A DNA stretch of 64,000 nt from Gp6-AA40 sp035496255 (lineage in GTDB: Bacteria; Acidobacteriota; Vicinamibacteria; Vicinamibacterales; UBA2999): the NCBI GenBank assembly GCA_035496255.1, contig DATJEU010000042.1, positions 1 through 64,000 on the forward strand, given 5' to 3'. The translations under genes and the position numbers were made by a program. Under the pieces are notes generated by a model. It had not been told where the DNA came from and ran no database searches. It was given only the letters and a program-made list of their open reading frames with translations. Positions 26,067-34,435 of the stretch are shown in pieces (within the stretch, counting starts at the first letter, position 1; each line of letters starts with the position of its first letter).

Positions 26067-27011
26067 ATGCTTCCTGTCTCCGCGCCCCGCAGTTCCGAAC
26101 CTCCGGCATCCGCGTACGCCGCCTGGGGAGTCGTCTGCATCGTCTGGGGGACCACGTATCTGGCCATCCGGATCGCGCTCGAGAGTATTCCGCCTGGACT
26201 GCTCGCTGGCATGCGGTTCGCCACCGCCGGCACTCTCTTGTGCGGATATGTGATCGCGCGCGGTGATCGGCTGCCGCCGCGGTCCGCATGGCCGGTTCAG
26301 GGGCTGATCGGTGTACTGATGCTCGGGATCGGCAATGGCCTGATTGTCGTTGCCGAACAATGGATCCCCAGTGGCATCGCGGCCGTGAGTGTGGCATCCG
26401 CGCCATTCTGGATGACCGGTATCGACGCATGGCGTGGCGGCGAGCGATTGACCGCTCGTGCCGCCACCGGCTTCGTCATCGGTTTCTCCGGGATCGTGAT
26501 GCTGTTGTGGCCGGATTTACATCTGGACGATGGGGGCGGCGGGAGCTTTGTGCTGGGAATCGTCCTTGGACAACTGGCATGCTTCGGGTGGTCGATCGGA
26601 TCGTCACTGTCGAAGCGCGTTACCGTTCACGGGCACATCCTCGGCGCATCGGCACTCCAGCAACTGTTTGGCGGCCTTACGATGCTCGCGATCGGACTCG
26701 CCGTTGGAGAGTGGCGCGACGTCTCGTTCACGGCGCGCACGTTGAGCGCCGAGCTGTATCTCGTTGCGTTTGGCTCGCTCGGAGCGTACTCGTCGTACAT
26801 CTACGCGCTGCAGCGCTTGCCGATTTCGACGGTGTCGCTCTATGCCTACGTCAACCCGATCATCGCGGTTGTGCTCGGCACGCTGATCGCGAAGGAGCCT
26901 TTCGGACCCAGGATCGTGCTGGCGGCTGGAATGGTACTGGGGGGAATCGCCGTGGTCAGAAGCGTGCCGCTCGAGATCCGAAGCTCGAAGGCGGCGGAAG
27001 TGACGAAGTAA
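26067..27011 (+). CDS. EamA/DMT-family transporter
   Basis: Inner-membrane permease of the drug/metabolite transporter superfamily, 314 residues with ten hydrophobic segments arranged as two EamA repeats. The first begins YAAWGVVCIVWGTTYLAIRI near residue 13; the second starts around 165 (LGQLACFGWSIGSSLSKR). The end of the second repeat, YAYVNPIIAVVLGTLIAKEP, is characteristic of the family. The substrate cannot be predicted; amino acids or metabolites are typical. A strong hairpin lies directly upstream of the start, and no neighbour suggests a pathway. Confidence 0.9.
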   Translation: MLPVSAPRSSEPPASAYAAWGVVCIVWGTTYLAIRIALESIPPGLLAGMRFATAGTLLCGYVIARGDRLPPRSAWPVQGLIGVLMLGIGNGLIVVAEQWIPSGIAAVSVASAPFWMTGIDAWRGGERLTARAATGFVIGFSGIVMLLWPDLHLDDGGGGSFVLGIVLGQLACFGWSIGSSLSKRVTVHGHILGASALQQLFGGLTMLAIGLAVGEWRDVSFTARTLSAELYLVAFGSLGAYSSYIYALQRLPISTVSLYAYVNPIIAVVLGTLIAKEPFGPRIVLAAGMVLGGIAVVRSVPLEIRSSKAAEVTK

Positions 27012-27062
27012 GCGCGCTTGGCCTTACTTCGCCCTCCGCCGATCAAGCTTCACACACTTGGG

Positions 27063-27212
27063 TCAAACAACGCGACGGCCGCTGACGAGGCGAACCAGGA
27101 ACAGCACGACGGCGATCACGAGGAGCACCCAGATGAAGTTGCCGAGCGTGTAGCCGCTGACCATCCCAAGCAACCAGAGAATGATCAGAATGATCGCAAT
27201 GGTTTCGAGCAC
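27063..27212 (-). CDS. Small two-helix membrane protein (lmo0937/DUF5670-like)
   Basis: A 49-residue protein from GTG 27212 to TGA at 27063-27065. It reads LETIAIILIILWLLGMVSGY, then TLGNFIWVLLVIAVVLFLVR, then a basic tail VSGRRVV. Two membrane helices around a Gly-Tyr turn and the basic end match the short lmo0937-type membrane proteins found widely in bacteria, whose function is unknown. GAGGGGAGGG lies upstream of the GTG as a strong ribosome site. It is too short for standard ORF cut-offs. Confidence 0.8.
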   Translation of the reverse strand: MLETIAIILIILWLLGMVSGYTLGNFIWVLLVIAVVLFLVRLVSGRRVV

Positions 27213-27266
27213 GTCTCAACCCTCCCCTCGAACCGGCGCTGAGGCCTTCGAATGCCTGCGCCTCCC

Positions 27267-27286
27267 TTGCAGCAGTGAGGCTGCAA
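27267..27286. promoter_or_regulatory. Dyad between divergent genes
   Basis: TTGCAGC (27267-27273) and GCTGCAA (27280-27286) form a perfect seven-base dyad around AGTGAG. It lies in the 141-bp gap between the small membrane protein gene and the divergent HEAGH membrane protein gene. It could be an operator for either. Confidence 0.35.
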
Positions 27287-27353
27287 CTTGGGTACCCGGA
27301 TTCAGTGCGGGAAGTGGATGGCTCCGGATTTGTGCGATCCTGAGCTGGTCCGT

Positions 27354-27947
27354 ATGACACGCGTTGTCGTGATCGCGGTCTTGTTGGCCTTTGCACCCCG
27401 TCAATCAGCGGCGCAGGGCCGGGTAGCGTTGTTTTTCGGCGGCGCTGCCCTCGCGCTCGGAGCGCATGAAGCGGGTCATCTCACTCTCGACGTGGCCTTC
27501 TCGGCGAGCCCCGGCATCAAGAGGGTGAACGCCGGACCGTTTCCCTTTTTTGCTATCACTCACCACCCGGTTTCAGCCGCGCGTGAATTCACCATCTCGT
27601 CGGCCGGCTTCTGGGTGCAGCATGCGAGCGACGAACTCATCCTGGCAAAGCATCCGGATCTTCGTCATGAGCACGCCCCCGTGCTCACCGGCATGCTTGC
27701 CTTCAACACCGTGACGTCGGTGGGGTATGCCTTCGCGGCATTCGCGCGGCGCGGGCCCGCTGAGCGCGACACGCGCGGCATGGCCGCATCCGCCGAGGTT
27801 CGCGAGCCCTGGATCGGCGCGTCGATTCTGACGCCGGCCCTGCTTGATGGTGCGCGGTACTACCGTCCGGATGCGAAGTGGCTGAAGTGGGCCAGCCGTG
27901 CGACGAAGATTGGGGGCGCGCTGCTGGTCATTCGTGCGGCCCGCTAG
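27354..27947 (+). CDS. Exported membrane protein with HEAGH motif
   Basis: A 197-residue protein. A signal peptide (TRVVVIAVLLAFAPRQSAA) precedes a hydrophobic segment ending in GAHEAGHLTLD near residue 40. Here HEAGH has the HExxH form of zinc peptidases. A second histidine pair (THHP) and HEHAP occur later, and further hydrophobic stretches lie at about 105-125 and near 165. A second conserved metal-binding Asp, as in M50 site-2 proteases, was not recognised, so protease function is only possible. ATG 27354 is preferred to a 22-residue longer frame because the signal peptide starts there. Confidence 0.65.
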   Translation: MTRVVVIAVLLAFAPRQSAAQGRVALFFGGAALALGAHEAGHLTLDVAFSASPGIKRVNAGPFPFFAITHHPVSAAREFTISSAGFWVQHASDELILAKHPDLRHEHAPVLTGMLAFNTVTSVGYAFAAFARRGPAERDTRGMAASAEVREPWIGASILTPALLDGARYYRPDAKWLKWASRATKIGGALLVIRAAR

Positions 27948-27959
27948 CTAGGAGCGTGA

Positions 27960-28409
27960 TTACTCCCGTACCCCCAGCGCGAACGTCATCGTCCCCTCGA
28001 GCACGATCTGGCCGTTGACGCGCGCGTAGCCACTCAATTGACCCATCCGGCTGCGGAGCCGTTTGACGCGCGCCTCGATCTCCAACACATCCCCGGCATA
28101 GACCGGGCGGCGAAAACGAACCCGTTCGATGCCGGCGAAGAATGGAAGCTTCTCGCGGTTCTCCGGCTTCGACAGGATCAGGATGGCGCCGACCTGTGCG
28201 ACGCATTCGGTGAGGATCGTCGGCGGAACGACGAAGCGGCCATCCGGCGTCGGTGCCAGGTGCTGCTCGTTGAGCGACACATTCTTGATGCCGACCACGC
28301 GCTTGTCCGCTTCGAGCTCGGTAATGCGATCGACGAGCAGAAACGGATAACGATGCGGCAGGATCCGCTGGATTGCGGAATAGTCCAAGGGTAGCGTCAG
28401 CGGGTCCAC
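27960..28409 (-). CDS. FabZ-like 3-hydroxyacyl-ACP dehydratase, catalytic His missing
   Basis: A hot-dog-fold protein of 149 residues, close to FabZ in length and pattern. The N-terminus has IQRILPHRYPFLLVDRI, and later segments include KNVSLNEQ, PFFAGIERVRFRRPVYAGD and a C-terminal GTMTFAL. In FabZ the motif NEPFFQGHFP carries the catalytic His and a Glu lies 14 residues later. Here the aligned segment is NEQHLAPTPDG and ends PPTILTECVAQ, so the Glu is kept but the His position is Thr. It may be a dehydratase with a rearranged site, a thioesterase-like relative or inactive. It is a single gene, divergent from the SpoIIE phosphatase. Confidence 0.8.
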   Translation of the reverse strand: MDPLTLPLDYSAIQRILPHRYPFLLVDRITELEADKRVVGIKNVSLNEQHLAPTPDGRFVVPPTILTECVAQVGAILILSKPENREKLPFFAGIERVRFRRPVYAGDVLEIEARVKRLRSRMGQLSGYARVNGQIVLEGTMTFALGVRE

Positions 28410-28517
28410 GGTACGAACAACTATAATTGACGAAGACGGATCTACGAATCGGGGAATTGCGTCTAAGCTATCGGCGCATTCGCCAACACTCTGTCGTCAC
28501 TTCCTCACTCCCCGCGC

Positions 28518-30299
28518 ATGTCTGAGCCGTCCGCATCTGCGCCTGCCCCCCGTCTACCCAGCGACGCCGAGTTGCTGTCGACGCTGTCGGAGCTAGGACG
28601 CGAAGTCACGTCTGTGCTCGACCTCGAGGAACTGCTGGCCAAGATTCCGCAGTTGATCGCGCGGCTGACGCGGTTCAGTGCCTTCTCGGTCTATCTGCTC
28701 GATCAGAAGCGCCAGGAGCTCACGGTCGCGTACGCGGTGGGCTATCCGGAAGGTGTGCCGGAGACGTTGCATCCCCACGTCGGACAGGGTGTCGTCGGCG
28801 CCGCCGTCCAGGAAGGCCGGCCAATTCTGGTCAACGACATTCGTCTCGAACCGCGATACATCGGACCGCTGCGGAACATGCTGTCGCAGCTTGCCGTGCC
28901 GTTGCGGCGGAAAGGCAAGGTGATCGGCGCATTGAACCTGTTGAACGAGGCCGAAGGCGCGTTCACGCCGCAGGATGAGACGCTGCTGCGCCAATTCGCG
29001 GCCCACGTCGCGGTGGCGATCGAGAATGCGCGTCTCTTCGAGTCCGAACGCAACTACGTGGACACGCTGGAAACGCTCGCCGAAATCGGCCGCGAGATGT
29101 CGTCGATTCTCGATCTCGACGCGCTCCTGACCCGCATTGCCAATCTGACCAAGCGCCTCGTCGACTACCGCACGTTCGGCATTCTCCTGTTGAACGAGGT
29201 GACGCAGGAGCTCGAGATGAAGTTGGCGGTGCGTTACGGCAAGGGTGCCGACGCCAAGCGGATGAAGCTCGGCGAAGGGCTCGTGGGTTGGGCGGCGCAG
29301 CACAAGGAAGCCGTGCTCGTTTCCGACGTTTCGACCGACCCGCGCTACGTCAATCTCGTTGACGATGCGCGATCGGAGCTGGTGATTCCGATGCTGATCA
29401 AGGATCGTTGCATCGGCGTGTTCGATCTGGAGAGTCCGGAACTCAGTGCGTTTACGAAGGAGCACAAAGAGCTGTTGACGCTGCTGGCGGCGCAGGCCGC
29501 TGTGGCAATCGACAACGCTCGTCTCTACGACGAGGTCCGGCGCAACGAGGAGCGGATCGAGAAGGAGCTCCGGTTTGCGCAGCGCGTGCAGCTCGCGCTG
29601 TTGCCGACGGAACTGCCAAAGAACGTGAACGGTGTCGATGTCGCAGGCCGCTTCGCACCGGCGCGCGAGCTCGGGGGCGATCTGCACGATTTCCTGGTCC
29701 CGGAAACCAACACGCTGGTCGTAGCGGTCGGCGACGTTTCGGGTAAGGGCGCGCCCGCCGCGCTGTACGGCGCGTTCGCGGCGGAACTCGTCCGCTCACG
29801 CACGTTGCGGCGCCGTTTCACGCCCGACCGCTTCAGCGTGTCCGGTGTGCTGCAGGCGATGAATACGACGCTGCACGACCGGCAACTCGAGGAGTACTAC
29901 TGCACGTTGTGCTACGCGTTTTTCGATTTGGGCGAGCGTGTCCTTACGCTCTCGAACTCGGGCCTGCCGTATCCGATTCGGTGTACGAACGACGAGTGTG
30001 GACAGGTCGAACTGCCTGGTGTGCCGCTGGGATCGTTTCCCGGGATCAGTTACGACGAAGTCGAACTCCCGTTGAACCGCGGCGACCTGTTCGTGTTCTG
30101 CACTGACGGGATCTTTGAAGCGATCAACGAGGAGGGGACGGAGTTCGGCGCGCGCCGGCTGTCCTCAGTGGTGCATCACCACCGGTCCGAATCGGCGCGC
30201 GCCATCGTCGATGCGATCTTCGAAGCCGTTGCCGACTTCGCCGGCAGCATGCCGCGCAACGACGATATGACGGCGGTTGCCGTGAAGATTACGAATTGA
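28518..30299 (+). CDS. Double-GAF SpoIIE-type (RsbU-like) serine phosphatase
   Basis: A 593-residue cytoplasmic protein. Two GAF domains (about 28-180 and 185-345) are followed by a short helix with the linker RFAQRVQLALLP. The PP2C-like SpoIIE domain (about 370-590) has ARELGGDLHDF, VGDVSGKGAPAALYGAF and FVFCTDGIFEAIN carrying the metal-binding Asp residues. Such proteins dephosphorylate anti-sigma antagonist proteins in partner-switching pathways. No STAS or anti-sigma kinase gene is adjacent. A similar phosphatase occurs at 41.4-42.6 kb. Confidence 0.92.
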   Translation: MSEPSASAPAPRLPSDAELLSTLSELGREVTSVLDLEELLAKIPQLIARLTRFSAFSVYLLDQKRQELTVAYAVGYPEGVPETLHPHVGQGVVGAAVQEGRPILVNDIRLEPRYIGPLRNMLSQLAVPLRRKGKVIGALNLLNEAEGAFTPQDETLLRQFAAHVAVAIENARLFESERNYVDTLETLAEIGREMSSILDLDALLTRIANLTKRLVDYRTFGILLLNEVTQELEMKLAVRYGKGADAKRMKLGEGLVGWAAQHKEAVLVSDVSTDPRYVNLVDDARSELVIPMLIKDRCIGVFDLESPELSAFTKEHKELLTLLAAQAAVAIDNARLYDEVRRNEERIEKELRFAQRVQLALLPTELPKNVNGVDVAGRFAPARELGGDLHDFLVPETNTLVVAVGDVSGKGAPAALYGAFAAELVRSRTLRRRFTPDRFSVSGVLQAMNTTLHDRQLEEYYCTLCYAFFDLGERVLTLSNSGLPYPIRCTNDECGQVELPGVPLGSFPGISYDEVELPLNRGDLFVFCTDGIFEAINEEGTEFGARRLSSVVHHHRSESARAIVDAIFEAVADFAGSMPRNDDMTAVAVKITN

Positions 30300-30300
30300 C

Positions 30301-30654
30301 TTATCCCTTGATCTTCCGATCCTGCTCTTCGATGTGCAGGCCGACGGACGTGCCGCCGAAGCTTCCGAGCTCGTTGACGCGGCCCTTCACGCGGATCCGC
30401 TCGCCTTTCCGTGGCGCTCGTCCACCGCGCGACAGCACCGTAATCTCGCCGGTCCCGTCATCGATCTTGTAAAGCTGAAATGGCACCAGCGGGATCCCGA
30501 AGCTGGTGGTGACCACCCCGTTCACCGAGACGGTCTTGTTGTCCCACCGGTCCGGGCGGTTTTGAATGTCCGCCACGCGGACGCTGCGGGCCGCGCACCC
30601 GGTGATCAGGAACACGCTGAGGATCGCAACGGTTAGACGCGAGGCTCTCGTCAT
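30301..30654 (-). CDS. OB-fold lipoprotein
   Basis: A 117-residue protein starting at ATG 30654 with AGGAG eight bases upstream. The signal sequence SRLTVAILSVFLITGCAARS has a lipobox (ITGC), so it should be a lipoprotein. The mature part reads VADIQNRPDRWDNKTVSVNG and later LYKIDDGTGEITVLSRGG, GERIRVKGRVN. This is a small OB-fold like the tOB/YgiW or RecG-wedge type. Function is unknown. The longer frame upstream reads through the glnA intergenic palindrome and is not used. Confidence 0.78.
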   Translation of the reverse strand: MTRASRLTVAILSVFLITGCAARSVRVADIQNRPDRWDNKTVSVNGVVTTSFGIPLVPFQLYKIDDGTGEITVLSRGGRAPRKGERIRVKGRVNELGSFGGTSVGLHIEEQDRKIKG

Positions 30655-30717
30655 GGAATCTCCTAGCTGGCGGAATTCAAAGGCCGCGCCGGATCGGTGA
30701 ACGTCCTGCCAGGAAGT

Positions 30718-30762
30718 CCGGGATGCGGCGATGCCAGCGCCTGCCGAAGTTACGCATCCCGG
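30718..30762. repeat. 45-bp inverted repeat between glnA and the lipoprotein gene
   Basis: CCGGGATGCG (30718-30727) and CGCATCCCGG (30753-30762) are perfect ten-base arms with a 25-base spacer. It lies in the 206-bp gap downstream of glnA on the minus strand. It could form a terminator stem for glnA. The rest of the gap shows no ORF. Confidence 0.6.
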
Positions 30763-30860
30763 GATCCGACGCGGTTGCCCTGACGCCATCAAATCGAATG
30801 CCGCTGGAATTTCGACGAAAATGCCCGCTTTAACGTTGCCGTGTCCTCGCCAGCGAACAG

Positions 30861-32198
30861 TCAGTACGCGTTCAGATAACGCTCGACCTCCCAGGGCGAC
30901 ACGTGGCGGATGTAGCTGTCCCACTCCTCCCGCTTCGCCGCAAGGAAATGGTCGAAGATGTGATCGCCTAACGTTTCCCGCATCAAGTCGCTCTTCTCGA
31001 GTTCGTCGAGGGCTTCGCTCAAGTTTCCCGGCAACTCGTCGATCCGCAGGTGACGCCGTTCGCGATGGCTCATCTTGTAGATGTTCTTGTTCACCGGCGG
31101 TCCCGGATCGAGATTGCGCTCAATGCCGTCGAGTCCGGCGCGCAGCATCGCGGCGAGCGCCAGATAGGGATTGCATGACGGATCCGGCATGCGCAGCTCG
31201 ATCCGGGTCGCCGCGCCCCGCGACGTGGGAACACGGACGAGCGGGCTGCGATTCCGTTCCGACCACGCGATCGCGGTGGGCGCTTCGTAGCCAGGCACGA
31301 GGCGTTTGTAGGAGTTCACCAGCGGATTCGTGATCGCGCAGAAGCCCTTCGCGTGACGCAGCAGGCCCGCGATGTACTGCAGGCAGGTCGGGCTCAATTG
31401 CCATTCGGCGCTCTCGTCGTGAAACGCGTTCCGCCCTTTCACGAACAATGACTGATGCGTGTGCATGCCGCTGCCGTTGATTCCAAAGACCGGCTTGGGC
31501 ATGAACGTCGCGTGCAGTCCATTGCGGTTGGCGACGTTCTTCACCACGAAACGGAACGTGCTCACGTTGTCCGCGGTGATCAGGACGTCGTCGTACCGGA
31601 AGTCGATCTCGTGCTGCCCCGGGGCGACTTCGTGATGCGCTGCCTCCACGTGAAACCCCATTTGCTCGAGCGCGAGAATCACCTCGCGTCGCACGTCCTC
31701 GCCGCGATCGACCGGGGTCAAGTCGAAGTAGCCGCCGGAGTCGTGCGTCTCGGTCGTCGGTCGCCCATCCGAGCGGCGCTGGAACAGAAAAAATTCCGCC
31801 TCCGGTCCGGCCTTCAGCGTAAATCCCTTGTCGGCCGCGCGGGTAATGGCGCGCTTCAACGCCGTCCGCGGACAACCCGGAAACGCCGTCCCGTCGGGAT
31901 TGGCGATGTCGCAGATGATGCGCGCGACTCGTTCGGAACCGGCGTAGCTCCACGGGAACACCTGGAAGGTGGAGAGGTCGGGCTTCAAGTACATGTCCGA
32001 CTCCTCGATCCGGACGAAGCCCTCGATCGACGATCCGTCGAACATGATCCGGCCGTCGAGTGCCTCTTGGAATTGCCGGTCCGGCACCTCGACGTTCTTG
32101 ATGATGCCAAGAATGTCGGTGAACTGGAGGCGCATGAACTTGACCTTCTCGCGCTCCGTGCGCTCGAGAATGCGCGTTCGCGGGTCGTCTTTAGGCAT
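30861..32198 (-). CDS. glnA: Glutamine synthetase type I (alpha subtype)
   Basis: Condenses glutamate and ammonia to glutamine with ATP. It has 445 residues from ATG 32198. FDGSSIEGFVRIEESDMYL is near residues 50-70. The ATP and glutamate site is MPKPVFGINGSGMHTHQSL. Where adenylylated (beta-subtype) enzymes have NLYDLP, this one reads NIYKMSHRER, as in the Bacillus-type alpha subtype, so control by adenylylation is unlikely and feedback or protein regulation is more probable. A longer upstream frame is not supported. No glnB or ntr genes are adjacent. A strong hairpin lies in the divergent promoter region. Confidence 0.95.
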   Translation of the reverse strand: MPKDDPRTRILERTEREKVKFMRLQFTDILGIIKNVEVPDRQFQEALDGRIMFDGSSIEGFVRIEESDMYLKPDLSTFQVFPWSYAGSERVARIICDIANPDGTAFPGCPRTALKRAITRAADKGFTLKAGPEAEFFLFQRRSDGRPTTETHDSGGYFDLTPVDRGEDVRREVILALEQMGFHVEAAHHEVAPGQHEIDFRYDDVLITADNVSTFRFVVKNVANRNGLHATFMPKPVFGINGSGMHTHQSLFVKGRNAFHDESAEWQLSPTCLQYIAGLLRHAKGFCAITNPLVNSYKRLVPGYEAPTAIAWSERNRSPLVRVPTSRGAATRIELRMPDPSCNPYLALAAMLRAGLDGIERNLDPGPPVNKNIYKMSHRERRHLRIDELPGNLSEALDELEKSDLMRETLGDHIFDHFLAAKREEWDSYIRHVSPWEVERYLNAY

Positions 32199-32260
32199 CG
32201 CGCCGATTATGCCAACTTTCGGGTTGTCTCCTGCGTCAGACCAATCGGGGAGCCAGTGAG

Positions 32261-32282
32261 GCGGGTCTCCATCGAGACCCGC
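32261..32282. repeat. Perfect palindromic hairpin between glnA and the PDZ gene
   Basis: GCGGGTCTC (32261-32269) and GAGACCCGC (32274-32282) form a nine-base stem with a four-base loop. It resembles the other GGCGGG/CCCGCC palindromes in the window and lies in the 144-bp divergent region, where it could affect both promoters. Confidence 0.65.
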
Positions 32283-32342
32283 GTGACAGGACCGGTGCAC
32301 GCCAGGGCTGACCCTGCGGTGTGGACCGGTCAGGAGGTATCC

Positions 32343-33203
32343 ATGAAGTCAGTTATTGGCGTACTCATAATGGCGACGCTGGCCGCCGCGCCACCGGCGC
32401 TGGCGCAGCAACCGGCGGTTCGGTTTGCGGATCCGTTGACACTTGTCGGGCCCGGGGCCTCGATTGGTGTCCGCGTCCGCGACCTGAACAGCGACGATGT
32501 GAAGGACGCCAGGCTGGAGACGTCGACCGGTGTCTACATCCAGGAAGTCGAAAAGGGTACGCCAGCGGATCGTGCCGGCTTGAAGAGCGGCGACATCGTC
32601 ACCGACTTCGACGGTGAGCGCGTGCGCAGCGTCCAGGCGTTCAGACGGCTGGTCGCTGAGACGCCGCCGCAGCGCACAGTCAAAACGACGATCGTACGCA
32701 ACGGATCACGGAAGACGCTCGAGGTGACCCCGGAGCCGACGTCGAAGAGGCTCACGCAGGACTTCGCGCAGCTGCCGCGAGACTTCCCGCGACTGCGGAT
32801 TCAGCCGCGCCCGCCCGGCAATCTGCTCGGGCCGGAGACGCGACGTTTCGAGCTCGGGCCGCCACAGCGGCGTCTGGGTGTCACGCTGAACACGCTCGAA
32901 GGCCAGATGGCGGAGTTCTTCGGCGTCTCGGGCGGAGCGCTCGTATCCTCCGTGGATGGGAATTCTGCCGGTGCGCGCGCAGGGCTGAAGGCTGGCGATG
33001 TCATCACCGCGGTGAACGGTCACTCCGTTCGGCAGCCATCGGAGGTTGCCCAGGAGATTCGCGACGCGAAGCCGGGTTCTCAGGTGACGCTGAAGATCGT
33101 GCGGGACAAGAAGGAGGTGACGCTGGACGTCACGCTGCCGACCGCGCAGAACATCCCGTTGCCCGGCGCGCCGGTCGGCGATTCAGTGCGACTGCACGTT
33201 TAG
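32343..33203 (+). CDS. Secreted two-PDZ-domain protein
   Basis: A 286-residue exported protein starting at ATG 32343 with a strong AGGAGGT site. The signal peptide is KSVIGVLIMATLAAAPPALA. PDZ 1 (about 45-130) contains GVYIQEVEKGTPADRAGLKS and GDIVTDFDGERVRS. PDZ 2 (about 180-270) contains GALVSSVDGNSAGARAGLKA and GDVITAVNGHSV. No Ser protease domain is present, so unlike DegP it cannot cleave by itself. It probably binds protein C-termini in the periplasm, perhaps as a protease or secretion adaptor. A bidirectional terminator follows. Confidence 0.87.
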   Translation: MKSVIGVLIMATLAAAPPALAQQPAVRFADPLTLVGPGASIGVRVRDLNSDDVKDARLETSTGVYIQEVEKGTPADRAGLKSGDIVTDFDGERVRSVQAFRRLVAETPPQRTVKTTIVRNGSRKTLEVTPEPTSKRLTQDFAQLPRDFPRLRIQPRPPGNLLGPETRRFELGPPQRRLGVTLNTLEGQMAEFFGVSGGALVSSVDGNSAGARAGLKAGDVITAVNGHSVRQPSEVAQEIRDAKPGSQVTLKIVRDKKEVTLDVTLPTAQNIPLPGAPVGDSVRLHV

Positions 33204-33217
33204 GTAGTGCATCCAAT

Positions 33218-33241
33218 AGGGCCGACCTGACGATCGGCCCT
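33218..33241. terminator. Bidirectional terminator hairpin
   Basis: AGGGCCGA (33218-33225) pairs with TCGGCCCT (33234-33241) around an eight-base loop. It sits between convergent genes ending at 33203 and 33247. The core GGCCGACCTGA is shared with the palindrome inside mfd. Confidence 0.7.
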
Positions 33242-33246
33242 CTGGA

Positions 33247-34350
33247 TCACGCCTCGGCCGCGCGAGGTCCAGACGTGGTGCTGGCCGCCGGCCACGCGGC
33301 CACGACGGTTGCGAGTTGCGCCGCCACAATGGACGTCACAGCCCTTGCTGCCGCATCGTCTTCCCGCGCGTTGCGGACTTCCGCGGCGAGCACTCCGATA
33401 CAGCCGTCGGGCCCGAACATCGGCGCGACGATCGCGCCGTTGGACATTACGTCGCCCGGCACCGTGCGCAACTGGCCTGTGCGCCAGGCAGCCGCAGTCG
33501 CGTTCTCCGCGTGCCGGGGAATTGCGCCAAGTCTGCGGATCATGCGCGGGTCGTATCCGTGTGATGCCGCTGCGTACAGGTCTTCGCCCGCGCCCATCCA
33601 GAGGATCACGCCTGACGCGTCGAGAAGAGCAGCGGCGCGCGCCAGCATGTCGGGCAGTGCGCGGACGGAATCGATTCGCGAGAGCGCCATGCAGAGGTCG
33701 GCTGCCGCAGCGAGGTCAGGCATTTCGGCAACATCCTGTGCGGGCATTGGAGCCGACGTTGCGGGAGCGTCCGTTGAAGCGGGCGCGGTGATCCCCGGTG
33801 TGCCATCGATCTGAATCGCGGCTGACGGGCGCGGAATCCAAACCAGAAGCAGCAGCGCGAGCACGAACCCTCCCGCGGCCACTCCGGGAACCAGCAACAA
33901 CTGTCGCTCGGCGGCGGTTCGATCGATCTCGAAGGCTGCTTCTTCCGCCGCCCGCAGCTCACCAGCGGCGGCCCTGATGTCCATCACGGTCTCGTGTTTG
34001 TCCTCGGCGGCGTCGAGGTGCGTGAGCGCATCCGCGATCGACTGCAGCGTCGTGCCGGCGGCGGCCGAGCGCGTGCGTGAGCGCAGATCGGCCACGAGTG
34101 CGGGAATCTGCGTGGCCAGCGCCGTTTCGCGATCCGACCAGCGGCTGTCGTCGAGGATCGCCGACACGCCAATCATCCCGCCGAGTTCGGCGGCATTGGT
34201 GTCGATGTGATCGATCGTCGTCAGTACGGCGCGCTCGTCCCGATCGATCTGTCGTGCGCGCGAGAGCAGCGATGAAAACTGAAAGGCCGCACCGGCTGCG
34301 ACGGCCACGACGAACACAACGACCATGACGCGCACGACCGTGGAACGCAT
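33247..34350 (-). CDS. Membrane protein with C-terminal GAF domain
   Basis: A 367-residue protein from ATG 34350. A membrane helix at about 6-26 is followed by a periplasmic helical region (about 30-165) resembling a four-helix sensor domain. A second membrane helix lies near 170-190 (LLVPGVAAGGFVLALLLLVW). After a Pro/Ala-rich linker, a GAF domain from about 225 includes LARAAALLDASGVILWMG and MFGPDGCIGVLAAEVRN. The layout is that of a transmembrane sensor without an output domain. No kinase or cyclase domain is found in frame. What it passes its signal to is unknown. Confidence 0.75.
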   Translation of the reverse strand: MRSTVVRVMVVVFVVAVAAGAAFQFSSLLSRARQIDRDERAVLTTIDHIDTNAAELGGMIGVSAILDDSRWSDRETALATQIPALVADLRSRTRSAAAGTTLQSIADALTHLDAAEDKHETVMDIRAAAGELRAAEEAAFEIDRTAAERQLLLVPGVAAGGFVLALLLLVWIPRPSAAIQIDGTPGITAPASTDAPATSAPMPAQDVAEMPDLAAAADLCMALSRIDSVRALPDMLARAAALLDASGVILWMGAGEDLYAAASHGYDPRMIRRLGAIPRHAENATAAAWRTGQLRTVPGDVMSNGAIVAPMFGPDGCIGVLAAEVRNAREDDAAARAVTSIVAAQLATVVAAWPAASTTSGPRAAEA

Positions 34351-34435
34351 TTCGCGCCCAAGGATAACAGAACGCCCGACCTCCAATGTCCGTGGACCTG
34401 GTGACACGAATTCTCGCGACTGGGAGGGGGTTTGC

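Noticed and set aside
28421..28426. TATAAT box between the FabZ-like and SpoIIE phosphatase genes
   Set aside because: No matching -35 element at normal spacing on either strand, and it is about 90 bp from the plus-strand start.
31455..32342. Long N-terminal extension of the two-PDZ protein
   Set aside because: The extension is antisense to glnA. A signal peptide and an AGGAGGT site mark ATG 32343 as the start.
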